Source: a virus. From it: a DNA stretch of 44,151 nt. The DNA lies in IMG/VR virus record IMGVR_UViG_3300009788_000056, positions 1 through 44,151 of that record; one strand, written 5' to 3'. The translations under genes and the position numbers were made by a program. The notes beneath the pieces are model-generated. The model was given only the letters and a program-made list of their open reading frames with translations, did not search any database and was not told where the DNA came from. Of this stretch, positions 38,507 through 44,151 are shown one piece after another (position 1 is the first letter of the stretch; the number at the start of each line of letters is the position of its first letter).

Positions 38507-38693
38507 ATTAACAGAAGGCAAATTAATATTACAGGCAACAGAATTGATTGGGCTTGGAGAAACACAGAGAAGAATCTATGAGGACATACAAAAAAGTGGA
38601 GACATGGACGGAGATATATTAAAAGCCTATAGACATCACGAAGAAGAATTACAACTCTTAATTAAATATCAGAAGTCTTTGGTTTCACCATAG
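38493..38693 (+). CDS. Small helical hypothetical protein, 66 aa
   Basis: The ATG at 38493 follows a GGCGGGAG site; a TTG at 38475 is less likely. The sequence (NNDRLTEGKLILQATELIGL...) is helical with no motif. Confidence 0.5.
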   Translation: MNNDRLTEGKLILQATELIGLGETQRRIYEDIQKSGDMDGDILKAYRHHEEELQLLIKYQKSLVSP

Positions 38694-38709
38694 ATAGTTA
38701 AGACGAACA

Positions 38710-39045
38710 ATGGGAAAACAAATACCTTATAAAAAATTAACAAGGAAGCGAGGTAACAGATCTAAATCTATTTGTGATGGTTGTAAAAAAGATTTAAGGG
38801 TTAGAAATTTGGTTTTATTTAAAGGGGAATATTTATGTAAGAATTGTAGAAATCAAAAAGAGAGTTTTAAAATTCAAGCTTCGGCAGGACAGATTGGAAG
38901 AGGATATATTACATTAGAAGAAGCATTAAATAAGACATATGAAGCAAGAATATATGGTTCTAGTTGTGTAATAAATCTCCCCATATGTTTATCTGAAAAG
39001 AAAATAAAAATAACGATAGTAGAGGAGGAGACGCAAACTGATTAG
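38710..39045 (+). CDS. Zinc-ribbon protein with beta-rich C-terminus
   Basis: A 111-residue protein with CDGCKKDL near residue 22 and LCKNCRNQ near 43 (zinc ribbon), then a beta-rich tail (ARIYGSSCVINLPI, KKIKITIVEEE) resembling the end of the protein at 39294. Basic N-terminus; nucleic-acid binding is likely. Confidence 0.58.
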   Translation: MGKQIPYKKLTRKRGNRSKSICDGCKKDLRVRNLVLFKGEYLCKNCRNQKESFKIQASAGQIGRGYITLEEALNKTYEARIYGSSCVINLPICLSEKKIKITIVEEETQTD

Positions 39046-39046
39046 T

Positions 39047-39172
39047 ATGGGGAGATTATTTAATGAAGAGAGATGCCCAACTTGTGGAAAGTTGATATGC
39101 GAGGATCAGAAGACACAAGAGATAGTCAAAAGAGGAAAGGAAGCAATTAAAAGACTGAGGCTTCGTAATTGA
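39047..39172 (+). CDS. Small zinc-binding protein, 41 aa
   Basis: Begins MGRLFNEERCPTCGKLICED and ends KRLRLRN. One CPTCGKLIC cluster followed by a basic helix. It resembles truncated zinc-finger/helix peptides that bind nucleic acid. Confidence 0.55.
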   Translation: MGRLFNEERCPTCGKLICEDQKTQEIVKRGKEAIKRLRLRN

Positions 39173-39186
39173 ACTAAAATGGGAAC

Positions 39187-39195
39187 TTATATAAA
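39187..39195 (+). promoter_or_regulatory. TATA box of operon 39294
   Basis: TTATATAAA would start transcription near 39217, leaving a leader of about 70 bases with a strong AAAGGAGG site. The leader contains ACTGAGGCTTCG (39239), a repeat of 39154-39165. Confidence 0.5.
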
Positions 39196-39293
39196 CAATG
39201 AAAAACACATATTATAATCAGCATAACTCGGTTGTAGTACTGAGGCTTCGGCGCGGATCAACAAACATACAATGAAAGGAGGCAATAATTTTA

Positions 39294-39653
39294 ATGACAT
39301 TTGAAATAGTACAGAAACGAGTAGGTCTAATGATTGGAGTCAATCAAGTATCTGTAAAAAAAACAAGTTTTTCGTTCGGATCAGAGATAGGAAAGCAATT
39401 TAAAGGACACGATTTTGTAGAGATTTATTTAGATACAAAACGTAGAAAAGTTGGTTTCAAGGCAACAGACAGTAAGATTACTGGATTTAAGATACAGAGA
39501 AGTTCTGAGAGAAGTAATAATCTATCTTCTCCAACAATTACAAAGAGATTAGATTCTGGAGTATATAATGCTAAAATTGAAGATGGATTTGTGGTAATCA
39601 ATGTTCCAAGAATCTTAAAGGAAGGTCGGGAAGTTGTAAAACAAGATGAGTGA
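39294..39653 (+). CDS. Hypothetical beta-rich protein
   Basis: A 119-residue protein with beta-rich ends (DFVEIYLDTKRRKVGFKA, YNAKIEDGFVVINVPR). No family is recognised; the C-terminal strand pattern is similar to AbrB-like or small regulatory proteins. The ATG at 39294 lies 11 bases after the ribosome binding site; an in-frame ATT at 39288 sits at the better distance of 5 bases, so the true start is uncertain. Confidence 0.55.
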   Translation: MTFEIVQKRVGLMIGVNQVSVKKTSFSFGSEIGKQFKGHDFVEIYLDTKRRKVGFKATDSKITGFKIQRSSERSNNLSSPTITKRLDSGVYNAKIEDGFVVINVPRILKEGREVVKQDE

Positions 39654-39984
39654 AAAAGAAATATCAATAGAATTGAATTTGGATGTAAAGGAATTTGAAA
39701 AGCAAAAGAACTCTGCTAAGAAAAGATTCAATGAAGAATGGAAGAATGACGAACAGGACTCTACGTATATGTGGGATGAATTATATCTAGATTCATATGA
39801 AGATGAAGTACAAGGAAATATGTTAAGGATTAATGGTGGGTTAAAAGATGATGATGGAAATTATTTAGGGAGTATAAAGTTAGACATACCATTAGATTTT
39901 GAGAAACTGATAGACATATTCCAGGGATATATTAAAAAACTTAACAAAGTAAAGACTGTAATGGAAACCGTTAAGGAAGAATAA
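39646..39984 (+). CDS. Acidic hypothetical protein
   Basis: A 112-residue acidic soluble protein with KKRFNEEWKNDEQDSTYMWD and a helical end. It overlaps the previous gene by 8 bp. No domain recognised. Confidence 0.52.
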   Translation: MSEKEISIELNLDVKEFEKQKNSAKKRFNEEWKNDEQDSTYMWDELYLDSYEDEVQGNMLRINGGLKDDDGNYLGSIKLDIPLDFEKLIDIFQGYIKKLNKVKTVMETVKEE

Positions 39985-40014
39985 TTATCCAACTAAAACA
40001 ACTTATTATTATTT

Positions 40015-40032
40015 GCCCCAATGTTGTGGGGC
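40015..40032 (+). terminator. GC hairpin after gene 39646
   Basis: GCCCCA (40015-40020) pairs with TGGGGC (40027-40032) around a 6-base loop, 30 bp after the stop. It probably ends or stabilises the upstream transcript. The rest of the gap to 40153 holds the operators and TATA box of the next gene. Confidence 0.45.
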
Positions 40033-40085
40033 TTCACATTCGCACTAGGCTTGAAATAAGAATTTATGTTATCACTACAAAGTAA

Positions 40086-40138
40086 TCGGACTAATCTGTT
40101 GTCATTAAGAAATAGTCCGAAAGACTTAAATAGTCCGA
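40086..40138. promoter_or_regulatory. Three operator-like TAGTCCGA sites around a TATA box
   Basis: TCGGACTA (40086-40093, inverted), TAGTCCGA (40113-40120) and TAGTCCGA (40131-40138). The two direct copies lie 18 bp apart, flanking and overlapping the TATA box CTTAAATA (40125-40132), which is at leaderless distance from the ATG at 40154. A protein bound here would block transcription, so the downstream winged-helix gene is probably autoregulated. Confidence 0.65.
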
Positions 40139-40153
40139 TACACTAATAAAAAC

Positions 40154-40516
40154 ATGAGATTACAAAAAGAAGTAGAAGAAAGAATAAATAAAGTAGAAGC
40201 ATATTTAGAAATGTCTAAAGAATTTGGTAAGTTTAATTCTAACGAAAGAAATAAACTCAATAAAGAAATAAGTGTTTTAAACTGGGTTCTCGGTGATAAA
40301 ATAATTCAAAAAGAAGTAATACCATTTCAACCAGTAAAAGACCAAATTGTATCATATCTTAGAGAGCAAACCACACCAAAGACTACTAGCGAAATTATAT
40401 ATGCTTTAAATAAACCAGAAGGAAGTCTATCAACAGCATTAAGAACATTATCAAAAGAAAAGAAAATAGAGAGAACTGGAGAGAGTAGGAGATATTCATA
40501 CTCTGTTAAACAATGA
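40154..40516 (+). CDS. Winged-helix transcription regulator
   Basis: A 120-residue protein. The N-terminal ~55 residues are helical/coiled-coil-like (KEVEERINKVEAYLEMSKEF). The C-terminal ~55 residues form a winged helix: VKDQIVSYLREQTTPKTTSE, IIYALNKPEGSLSTALRTL and wing GESRRYSYSV. The N-terminal helices may dimerise. It is leaderless, and its promoter carries three operator-like repeats, so autorepression is likely. Confidence 0.7.
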   Translation: MRLQKEVEERINKVEAYLEMSKEFGKFNSNERNKLNKEISVLNWVLGDKIIQKEVIPFQPVKDQIVSYLREQTTPKTTSEIIYALNKPEGSLSTALRTLSKEKKIERTGESRRYSYSVKQ

Positions 40517-40668
40517 AAAAACAAACAAAAATCACACAAGATAAAACCCAGACAAGATCTACAATCCCAAAAGAGTTCGTGGACAAACACAAGGTCACTA
40601 AGAAGGATTCGATTGAGTGGGATGACGAAGATGGAAAACTAAAAGGAGAATTAAAGAAAAATGGATAA
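40513..40668 (+). CDS. AbrB/SpoVT-like DNA-binding protein, 51 aa
   Basis: Reads MKKQTKITQDKTQTRSTIPK, then EFVDKHKVTKKDSIEWDDED. The R-S-T-I-P-K-E...D-S-I-E-W pattern is typical of swapped-hairpin AbrB-type domains that bind DNA as dimers, as chromosomal regulators or antitoxins. No toxin is evident beside it. Starts in an ATGA overlap. Confidence 0.62.
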   Translation: MKKQTKITQDKTQTRSTIPKEFVDKHKVTKKDSIEWDDEDGKLKGELKKNG

Positions 40669-40861
40669 AACACATGAAGAATTTATGAAAGATGTAGAAG
40701 TTGAATCTTCACTTCCAGCACAAACACAAAGAGCATTAGGCCCAGAATCAGACGAAGATGTTGCAATGTATTTGCAAGAGTACGATAATCAAACTGGAGC
40801 AGTTAAAGAAGAGCTAGACGAAATAATTAAAGACGCAGTTGAAAAGGAAGGTGAACAATGA
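40661..40861 (+). CDS. Small acidic hypothetical protein
   Basis: A 66-residue strongly acidic helical protein. Coupled to both neighbours. Possibly a DNA-mimic-like or partner protein, but only its charge suggests so. Confidence 0.5.
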   Translation: MDKTHEEFMKDVEVESSLPAQTQRALGPESDEDVAMYLQEYDNQTGAVKEELDEIIKDAVEKEGEQ

Positions 40862-41124
40862 AAAACCTAAGCGAGATTGCCTCAAAAATATTGAACAAGT
40901 GGAGAGACAAATTAGAAGAATTGGATAACGAGGAAGGGGCAGAATATTTAGATTTTGATATATGTGAATCAATAATGGTTGGGACTATACATGAAGAAAT
41001 GCTCAAGTGGTATAATAGAAGTGATGGAGACAAGCATCAATTTATTAGGATTTTTCTTAATACCACAGAAGATGAAATTAAAAAAGCTAAATTGGACGCA
41101 GACCAAAAAGGAGACGAACAATGA
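40858..41124 (+). CDS. Acidic helical hypothetical protein
   Basis: An 88-residue charged protein with LDNEEGAEYLDFDICESIMV and a helical tail. ATGA overlaps at both ends. No family recognised. Confidence 0.52.
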   Translation: MKNLSEIASKILNKWRDKLEELDNEEGAEYLDFDICESIMVGTIHEEMLKWYNRSDGDKHQFIRIFLNTTEDEIKKAKLDADQKGDEQ

Positions 41125-41288
41125 AGTTTAGTGGACTAGATATTACTCTGTTTATATTTTTTGCAGCTAATGTTGTGATTGGAGTTCTGTTGAAAAACAT
41201 ATCATCTGCGTTAGGGTGGGGAGTTGCAACCATGTGGTTTTATAGATCATTAAAACTAACAGACGCATTAGGAGGCAAATCAGAATGA
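41121..41288 (+). CDS. Two-helix membrane mini-protein, 55 aa
   Basis: Begins MKFSGLDITLFIFFAANVVI; hydrophobic segments at about 9-24 and 29-41. Coupled to both neighbours. Confidence 0.52.
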   Translation: MKFSGLDITLFIFFAANVVIGVLLKNISSALGWGVATMWFYRSLKLTDALGGKSE

Positions 41289-41464
41289 TAGAACCAAATT
41301 TTAACTTAATGTTATGGATAATCTTTGCTAGTTGGATTCTAAAAGCAATTTGTAGAATCGCACTAGGAGCCGCTGGAAAAGAAAAAGAAACTAAATATGA
41401 TGCAGGAGATGTTATCGTTGGAGTTATTAGTTTAATAATAGCTTTAATAATAGCATTCGCATAA
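41285..41464 (+). CDS. Two-helix membrane mini-protein, 59 aa
   Basis: Begins MIEPNFNLMLWIIFASWILK and ends VIVGVISLIIALIIAFA, with a charged loop between two hydrophobic segments. Starts at an ATGA overlap. Confidence 0.52.
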   Translation: MIEPNFNLMLWIIFASWILKAICRIALGAAGKEKETKYDAGDVIVGVISLIIALIIAFA

Positions 41465-41481
41465 TTGGGAGTTAAGGAATA

Positions 41482-41586
41482 ATGGAATGTCCTAATTGTA
41501 AAGAAAACCCATTTTTTGATGAAGAAGAACAATGTCATGCTTGTGGTTACGCCAACTGCACCAAAAGCGACGAGGTGAAAGAATGA
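41482..41586 (+). CDS. Zinc-ribbon mini-protein, 34 aa
   Basis: MECPNCKENPFFDEEEQCHA then CGYANCTKS: CPNC...CHAC ribbon in only 34 residues. Its stop overlaps the next ATG. Confidence 0.6.
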   Translation: MECPNCKENPFFDEEEQCHACGYANCTKSDEVKE

Positions 41587-41906
41587 GTTACGATTTTGGA
41601 ATGAAGGCAGACTTAGGTAATGGTAAGATATATCTGAATTATGAAAAGAATTATACTTACAACATAAGTCCAATGTTTTATGAAGCGTTCGGTGAGCCAG
41701 GAATAAATTTTATTAGAGAGAAAACTGGGAAAGAATGTCTTGTGAAATTAAAGAAAGGGTTATCAGAAATGAAGAACAATAGAGAGATGTATGAAGCTAT
41801 GAATCCCGATAATGGATGGGGATGTTATGAAGGTGCTATAGAAGTTATTGAAACTCTAATTAAATGGGCTAAGGAATCTCCTTTAGCCGAGTTTTATGTA
41901 GAATGA
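41583..41906 (+). CDS. Conserved phage-type protein (MSYD...SPMFYEAFG family)
   Basis: The ATG at 41583 (ATGA overlap) gives MSYDFGMKADLGNGKIYLNY, then YTYNISPMFYEAFGEPGINF and a helical end with GAIEVIETLIKWAKESP. I recognise this pattern from phage proteins of unknown function. Soluble, about 107 residues. Confidence 0.58.
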   Translation: MSYDFGMKADLGNGKIYLNYEKNYTYNISPMFYEAFGEPGINFIREKTGKECLVKLKKGLSEMKNNREMYEAMNPDNGWGCYEGAIEVIETLIKWAKESPLAEFYVE

Positions 41907-41946
41907 TATTCCTATACTGTGTGACAAGCGTCGCAGGGGGCGAAGA

Positions 41947-42462
41947 ATGAAGGGAAATGATGGAACTGGCAATATAACAGAAAGAGACTTGTGGCAGACA
42001 AATCAAGAGTTATTTGACAAATTAAATAAGCAATACAATTTTGTCTTTGATTGTTGTGCCAGTTCAAGAAATACTAAATGCAAATCCTTTACTATAGATT
42101 TTGAAGGAGAATTTGAATTAGATAACTGGGGGGTATGTTGGATGAACCCACCATTTTCTAAAGCAAAAGAGATGTTTAAACATTTCTTTAATGTTGTTGA
42201 GAAAGGTGTTTGTATTTATCGTTGTGATAATTTGGAAACAAGAATTTGGCAAGACATAATTTTTAAACATGCAAATTGGATATTAATCCCAAAAGGTAGA
42301 GTTAGTTATAAATCGTTTGAGTATAAAAGAAAAGAGGGGACAGGATCAAGATTCCCTAGTGCTTTGATTGGGTTTAATGTTGAGCCACCTAAACATGTTG
42401 AAGGAACAATATTATTCCTATATGCACTGACAGACGAAACGGAGGATAAAGATGAAAATTAA
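41947..42462 (+). CDS. Phage-type DNA N6-adenine methyltransferase (Dam family)
   Basis: A 171-residue protein with DLWQTNQELFDKLNKQYNF, FDCCASSRNTKCKSF and the catalytic motif WMNPPF (NPPF at 67-70). This matches phage Dam-type enzymes that transfer a methyl group from S-adenosylmethionine to adenine N6. The length fits the family. Likely protects the element from host restriction. Target sequence unknown. Confidence 0.82.
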   Translation: MKGNDGTGNITERDLWQTNQELFDKLNKQYNFVFDCCASSRNTKCKSFTIDFEGEFELDNWGVCWMNPPFSKAKEMFKHFFNVVEKGVCIYRCDNLETRIWQDIIFKHANWILIPKGRVSYKSFEYKRKEGTGSRFPSALIGFNVEPPKHVEGTILFLYALTDETEDKDEN

Positions 42463-42691
42463 TTGGAAAAAACAAATGATGGAATTTTTGAAGGGTCACG
42501 GATGGGAAGTAGTAGATGAAGGATTGATCGAACATCCATTATTCCCACTAATAGAAGATGTAAGTACAGAGAAATTATTAACAGAATTTGTTGAAAAGTT
42601 TTATGAAAACCCATGGAAATCATATAAGAGCTTGATTGATTGTTACGCAAACGTATTGTTAGACGAATCTGGAGGTAAAAATGGACAGTAA
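42452..42691 (+). CDS. Hypothetical protein between methyltransferases
   Basis: A 79-residue acidic helical protein (MKINWKKQMMEFLKGHGWEV...). A GGAGG site precedes the ATG. It overlaps both methyltransferase genes and may be a partner by position only. Confidence 0.5.
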   Translation: MKINWKKQMMEFLKGHGWEVVDEGLIEHPLFPLIEDVSTEKLLTEFVEKFYENPWKSYKSLIDCYANVLLDESGGKNGQ

Positions 42692-43385
42692 AATAATCTG
42701 TGGTGATTGCGTTGAGGAGCTAAGAAAGCTTCCAGATAATTCAGTAGACCTAATTTTGACAGATCCACCATATAAATTATCCCAGAAATATGGTACAAGT
42801 GTTGATGCAGATAATCTTATGGCAGTTGCTTCATTAAAAACATTATTACCTGAAGTTTCAAGAGTTCTAAAGAAGGGAAGATTTGCAGTTATTTTTTATG
42901 ACAATAGAATTTTACCATTTCTATTCGATTCAATAAAGGGAACGGATTTGAGATACAAAAGACAGATATTTTTATATCGAAGGGCTGGAAATGCACATAA
43001 GGTTTTCAACTGGATGTCAACAACAGACCCAGTCTGTATTTTTACAAAAGGAGACGATAAGCCATTTAGACCAGATGAAAAAGGGAAATATAAACACGAT
43101 TGCTACGTCAAAGCTACAATGGAAAAAATAGGACATGGACACCCAGCACAAAAACCAGCAGAGATAGTAGAAGACATAATATTGGCATTCTCAAATAAGG
43201 GAGATTTGGTTTGTGACCCTTATATGGGTTCAGGTACAACGGCAGAAGCATGTAGGAAATTAGATAGAAAATGTCTTGGAATTGAACTTAATCCAGACTA
43301 TGTAGAAATCATAAACAAACGGTTATCCCAAGAGGTATTAAGCGACGTTATTGTAGCCAAGTCGGTCGAAGGAGATGGAAAATGA
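42681..43385 (+). CDS. Type II-like DNA methyltransferase (N4-cytosine/N6-adenine class)
   Basis: A 234-residue protein with catalytic DLILTDPPYKL (DPPY at 28-31) near the N-terminus and the cofactor motif DPYMGSGTTAEACR near 179, so motif order is IV then I, as in beta-class enzymes. A GHGHPAQKPAEIVEDII segment supports this. It methylates an exocyclic amino group in DNA. No adjacent restriction endonuclease is evident, so it is probably an orphan protective methylase. Good GGAGGT site before the ATG. Confidence 0.9.
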   Translation: MDSKIICGDCVEELRKLPDNSVDLILTDPPYKLSQKYGTSVDADNLMAVASLKTLLPEVSRVLKKGRFAVIFYDNRILPFLFDSIKGTDLRYKRQIFLYRRAGNAHKVFNWMSTTDPVCIFTKGDDKPFRPDEKGKYKHDCYVKATMEKIGHGHPAQKPAEIVEDIILAFSNKGDLVCDPYMGSGTTAEACRKLDRKCLGIELNPDYVEIINKRLSQEVLSDVIVAKSVEGDGK

Positions 43386-43555
43386 TAAAGTGTACAGATG
43401 AAAATATTAATAATGCTATGTTTTGGGTGAGCCAAAAGAAAGAAGCAGATATGGATTCTGGTGACAGGGACGAAAAAATTGCTCAGTTAATGATTCTTTG
43501 TATTGAAGAAGGGTTTAAGGAAGCATTATTAGAAGTCGGGAGGAGGGAAAAATGA
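43382..43555 (+). CDS. Small hypothetical protein, 57 aa
   Basis: Begins MIKCTDENINNAMFWVSQKK and ends LLEVGRREK. Helical, coupled to the methyltransferase by an ATGA overlap. Confidence 0.5.
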   Translation: MIKCTDENINNAMFWVSQKKEADMDSGDRDEKIAQLMILCIEEGFKEALLEVGRREK

Positions 43556-43728
43556 AATATAAACCTTGTCCAAATTGTGGTAAGAAAGGTTTTTATGAAG
43601 CAACTGCAAACTCCACCATATTTATTGGTGGGAAGACACACAAATGCAAATATTGTGAGATGGAGTTTAAACTGACAGTAAATAAAGGAGAAAAGGTTTG
43701 GCTGGGCGACATCCCAACATTCGTATAA
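43552..43728 (+). CDS. Zinc-ribbon protein, 58 aa
   Basis: Begins MKYKPCPNCGKKGFYEATAN and continues KCKYCEMEFKLTV: a CPNCG...CKYC ribbon. A GGGAGGAGGG site lies just upstream of the ATG. Confidence 0.65.
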   Translation: MKYKPCPNCGKKGFYEATANSTIFIGGKTHKCKYCEMEFKLTVNKGEKVWLGDIPTFV

Positions 43729-43735
43729 CGAGACA

Positions 43736-43963
43736 ATGGCGATTAACAATACATTAATAATTTTGGAGAATGAGTTAAAAAAACTTATTAATGTATTAAC
43801 AGATATTGATTGTATAGAAAAGACAAATCCAGAGATGTCTAATCTTAAATTTGAAACTAGAAAAGAAGATGCCAGGAAGTCAATGAGGATTAGAATAGAA
43901 TTAAAAAAAGCGTATCTTGACGGCTACAAAAAAGCCCTTGACGACGCCTCTAGAGGAAACTAA
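43736..43963 (+). CDS. Helical hypothetical protein
   Basis: A 75-residue charged helical protein with a likely coiled coil (ILENELKKLINVLTDID) and a basic second half. No family recognised. Confidence 0.55.
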   Translation: MAINNTLIILENELKKLINVLTDIDCIEKTNPEMSNLKFETRKEDARKSMRIRIELKKAYLDGYKKALDDASRGN

Positions 43964-43966
43964 GTC

Positions 43967-44151
43967 ATGGCAATATCAGATGAAACAACAATATATTGTA
44001 ATAGATGTCAGAGTTATAACATTGGAGAAGAGTGCTGTCTTTGTAAAAGTTGTGTAGAATCTCTAATTGATGCATGGGTGGGTGGGTGTGATAAGTTATT
44101 TGAAACAGAAGATATTAATAGGCTAAAGAAATTATTCGCAATCGAGGTAGA
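43967..44151 (+). CDS. Zinc-ribbon mini-protein, 5' part (gene continues across the circle junction)
   Basis: Begins MAISDETTIYCNRCQSYNIG and runs off the right end in frame. It continues at position 2 of the window (after the repeat is collapsed, at 124) to a stop at 131-133, giving about 63 residues with two cysteine pairs. Confidence 0.8.
   Translation, partial: MAISDETTIYCNRCQSYNIGEECCLCKSCVESLIDAWVGGCDKLFETEDINRLKKLFAIEV
44029..44151. repeat. Terminal direct repeat, right copy
   Basis: Exact copy of positions 1-123. See the left copy for interpretation. Confidence 0.93.

Noticed and set aside
455-43950. Frequent GACGACG/CGTCG near gene ends as a functional motif
   Set aside because: Copies also occur inside long coding regions (18188, 20067, 37994) and often encode Asp-Asp or Asp-Glu tails; no consistent position or partner was found.

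Overview
The window is almost certainly one complete circular element. Its first 123 bases recur exactly as its last 123, and a zinc-ribbon gene broken at the right end is completed at the left end, giving a circle of about 44,028 bp. The DNA is AT-rich and densely packed with small genes, most joined by ATGA or TAATG overlaps. Many operons have a TATA box about 25 bp before the start codon (leaderless transcripts); others have GGAGG-type ribosome binding sites. That mix, AGA/AGG arginine usage, a prim-pol/SF3 helicase replication protein, and a virion block rich in membrane and N-glycosylation-prone proteins point to an archaeal virus or virus-derived plasmid. The fibre-like proteins resemble ones I associate with DPANN archaea (Woesearchaeota/Pacearchaeota type), so the host guess is a DPANN archaeon. 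That guess is inference. No tRNA, rRNA, CRISPR array or transposase was seen.

Layout. (1) 43967-7064: small zinc-ribbon, membrane and cysteine-rich proteins, including two minimal HExxH zincin-like proteins. (2) 7095-8139: a phage-type gene pair, followed by a 315-bp non-coding region with GT dinucleotides phased every 5 bp. (3) 8455-10845, minus strand: tyrosine recombinase, P-loop ATPase with a C-terminal HTH, a helical protein and a small membrane protein; a candidate 8-6-8 recombination core lies just upstream of the recombinase. (4) 10928-24014: virion block with micro-ORFs, a 1003-residue structural protein, membrane proteins, a LamG adhesin, two very similar two-helix coat proteins, a nucleotidyltransferase-like protein and small basic proteins. 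(5) 24047-30068: three tandem secreted fibre/spike-like proteins. (6) 30323-33918: replication operon with a PD-(D/E)XK nuclease and prim-pol/SF3 helicase. (7) 33971-43963: many short accessory genes, two winged-helix regulators, an AbrB-type protein, a possible OB-fold protein, a possible Mom-like DNA-modification protein and two DNA methyltransferases.

How it may work together. Two-helix coat proteins, a large membrane-spanning virion protein, a membrane-anchored lectin-like adhesin and no recognisable tail or terminase genes fit a spindle-shaped or other membrane-containing archaeal virus. The recombinase suggests integration or multimer resolution. The prim-pol/SF3 protein would drive replication. 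The methyltransferases and Mom-like protein may protect DNA from host restriction.

The strongest unexplained signals are the GTNNN array (8158-8415), a GC-rich multi-hairpin RNA with a predicted loop pseudoknot (36102-36231), the coat-protein duplication with a glycan-rich insertion (21372-22289) and its leader with alternative hairpins, and genes that appear to start at ATT or ATA behind good ribosome binding sites. All functional calls come from reading motifs by eye; no database search was possible.
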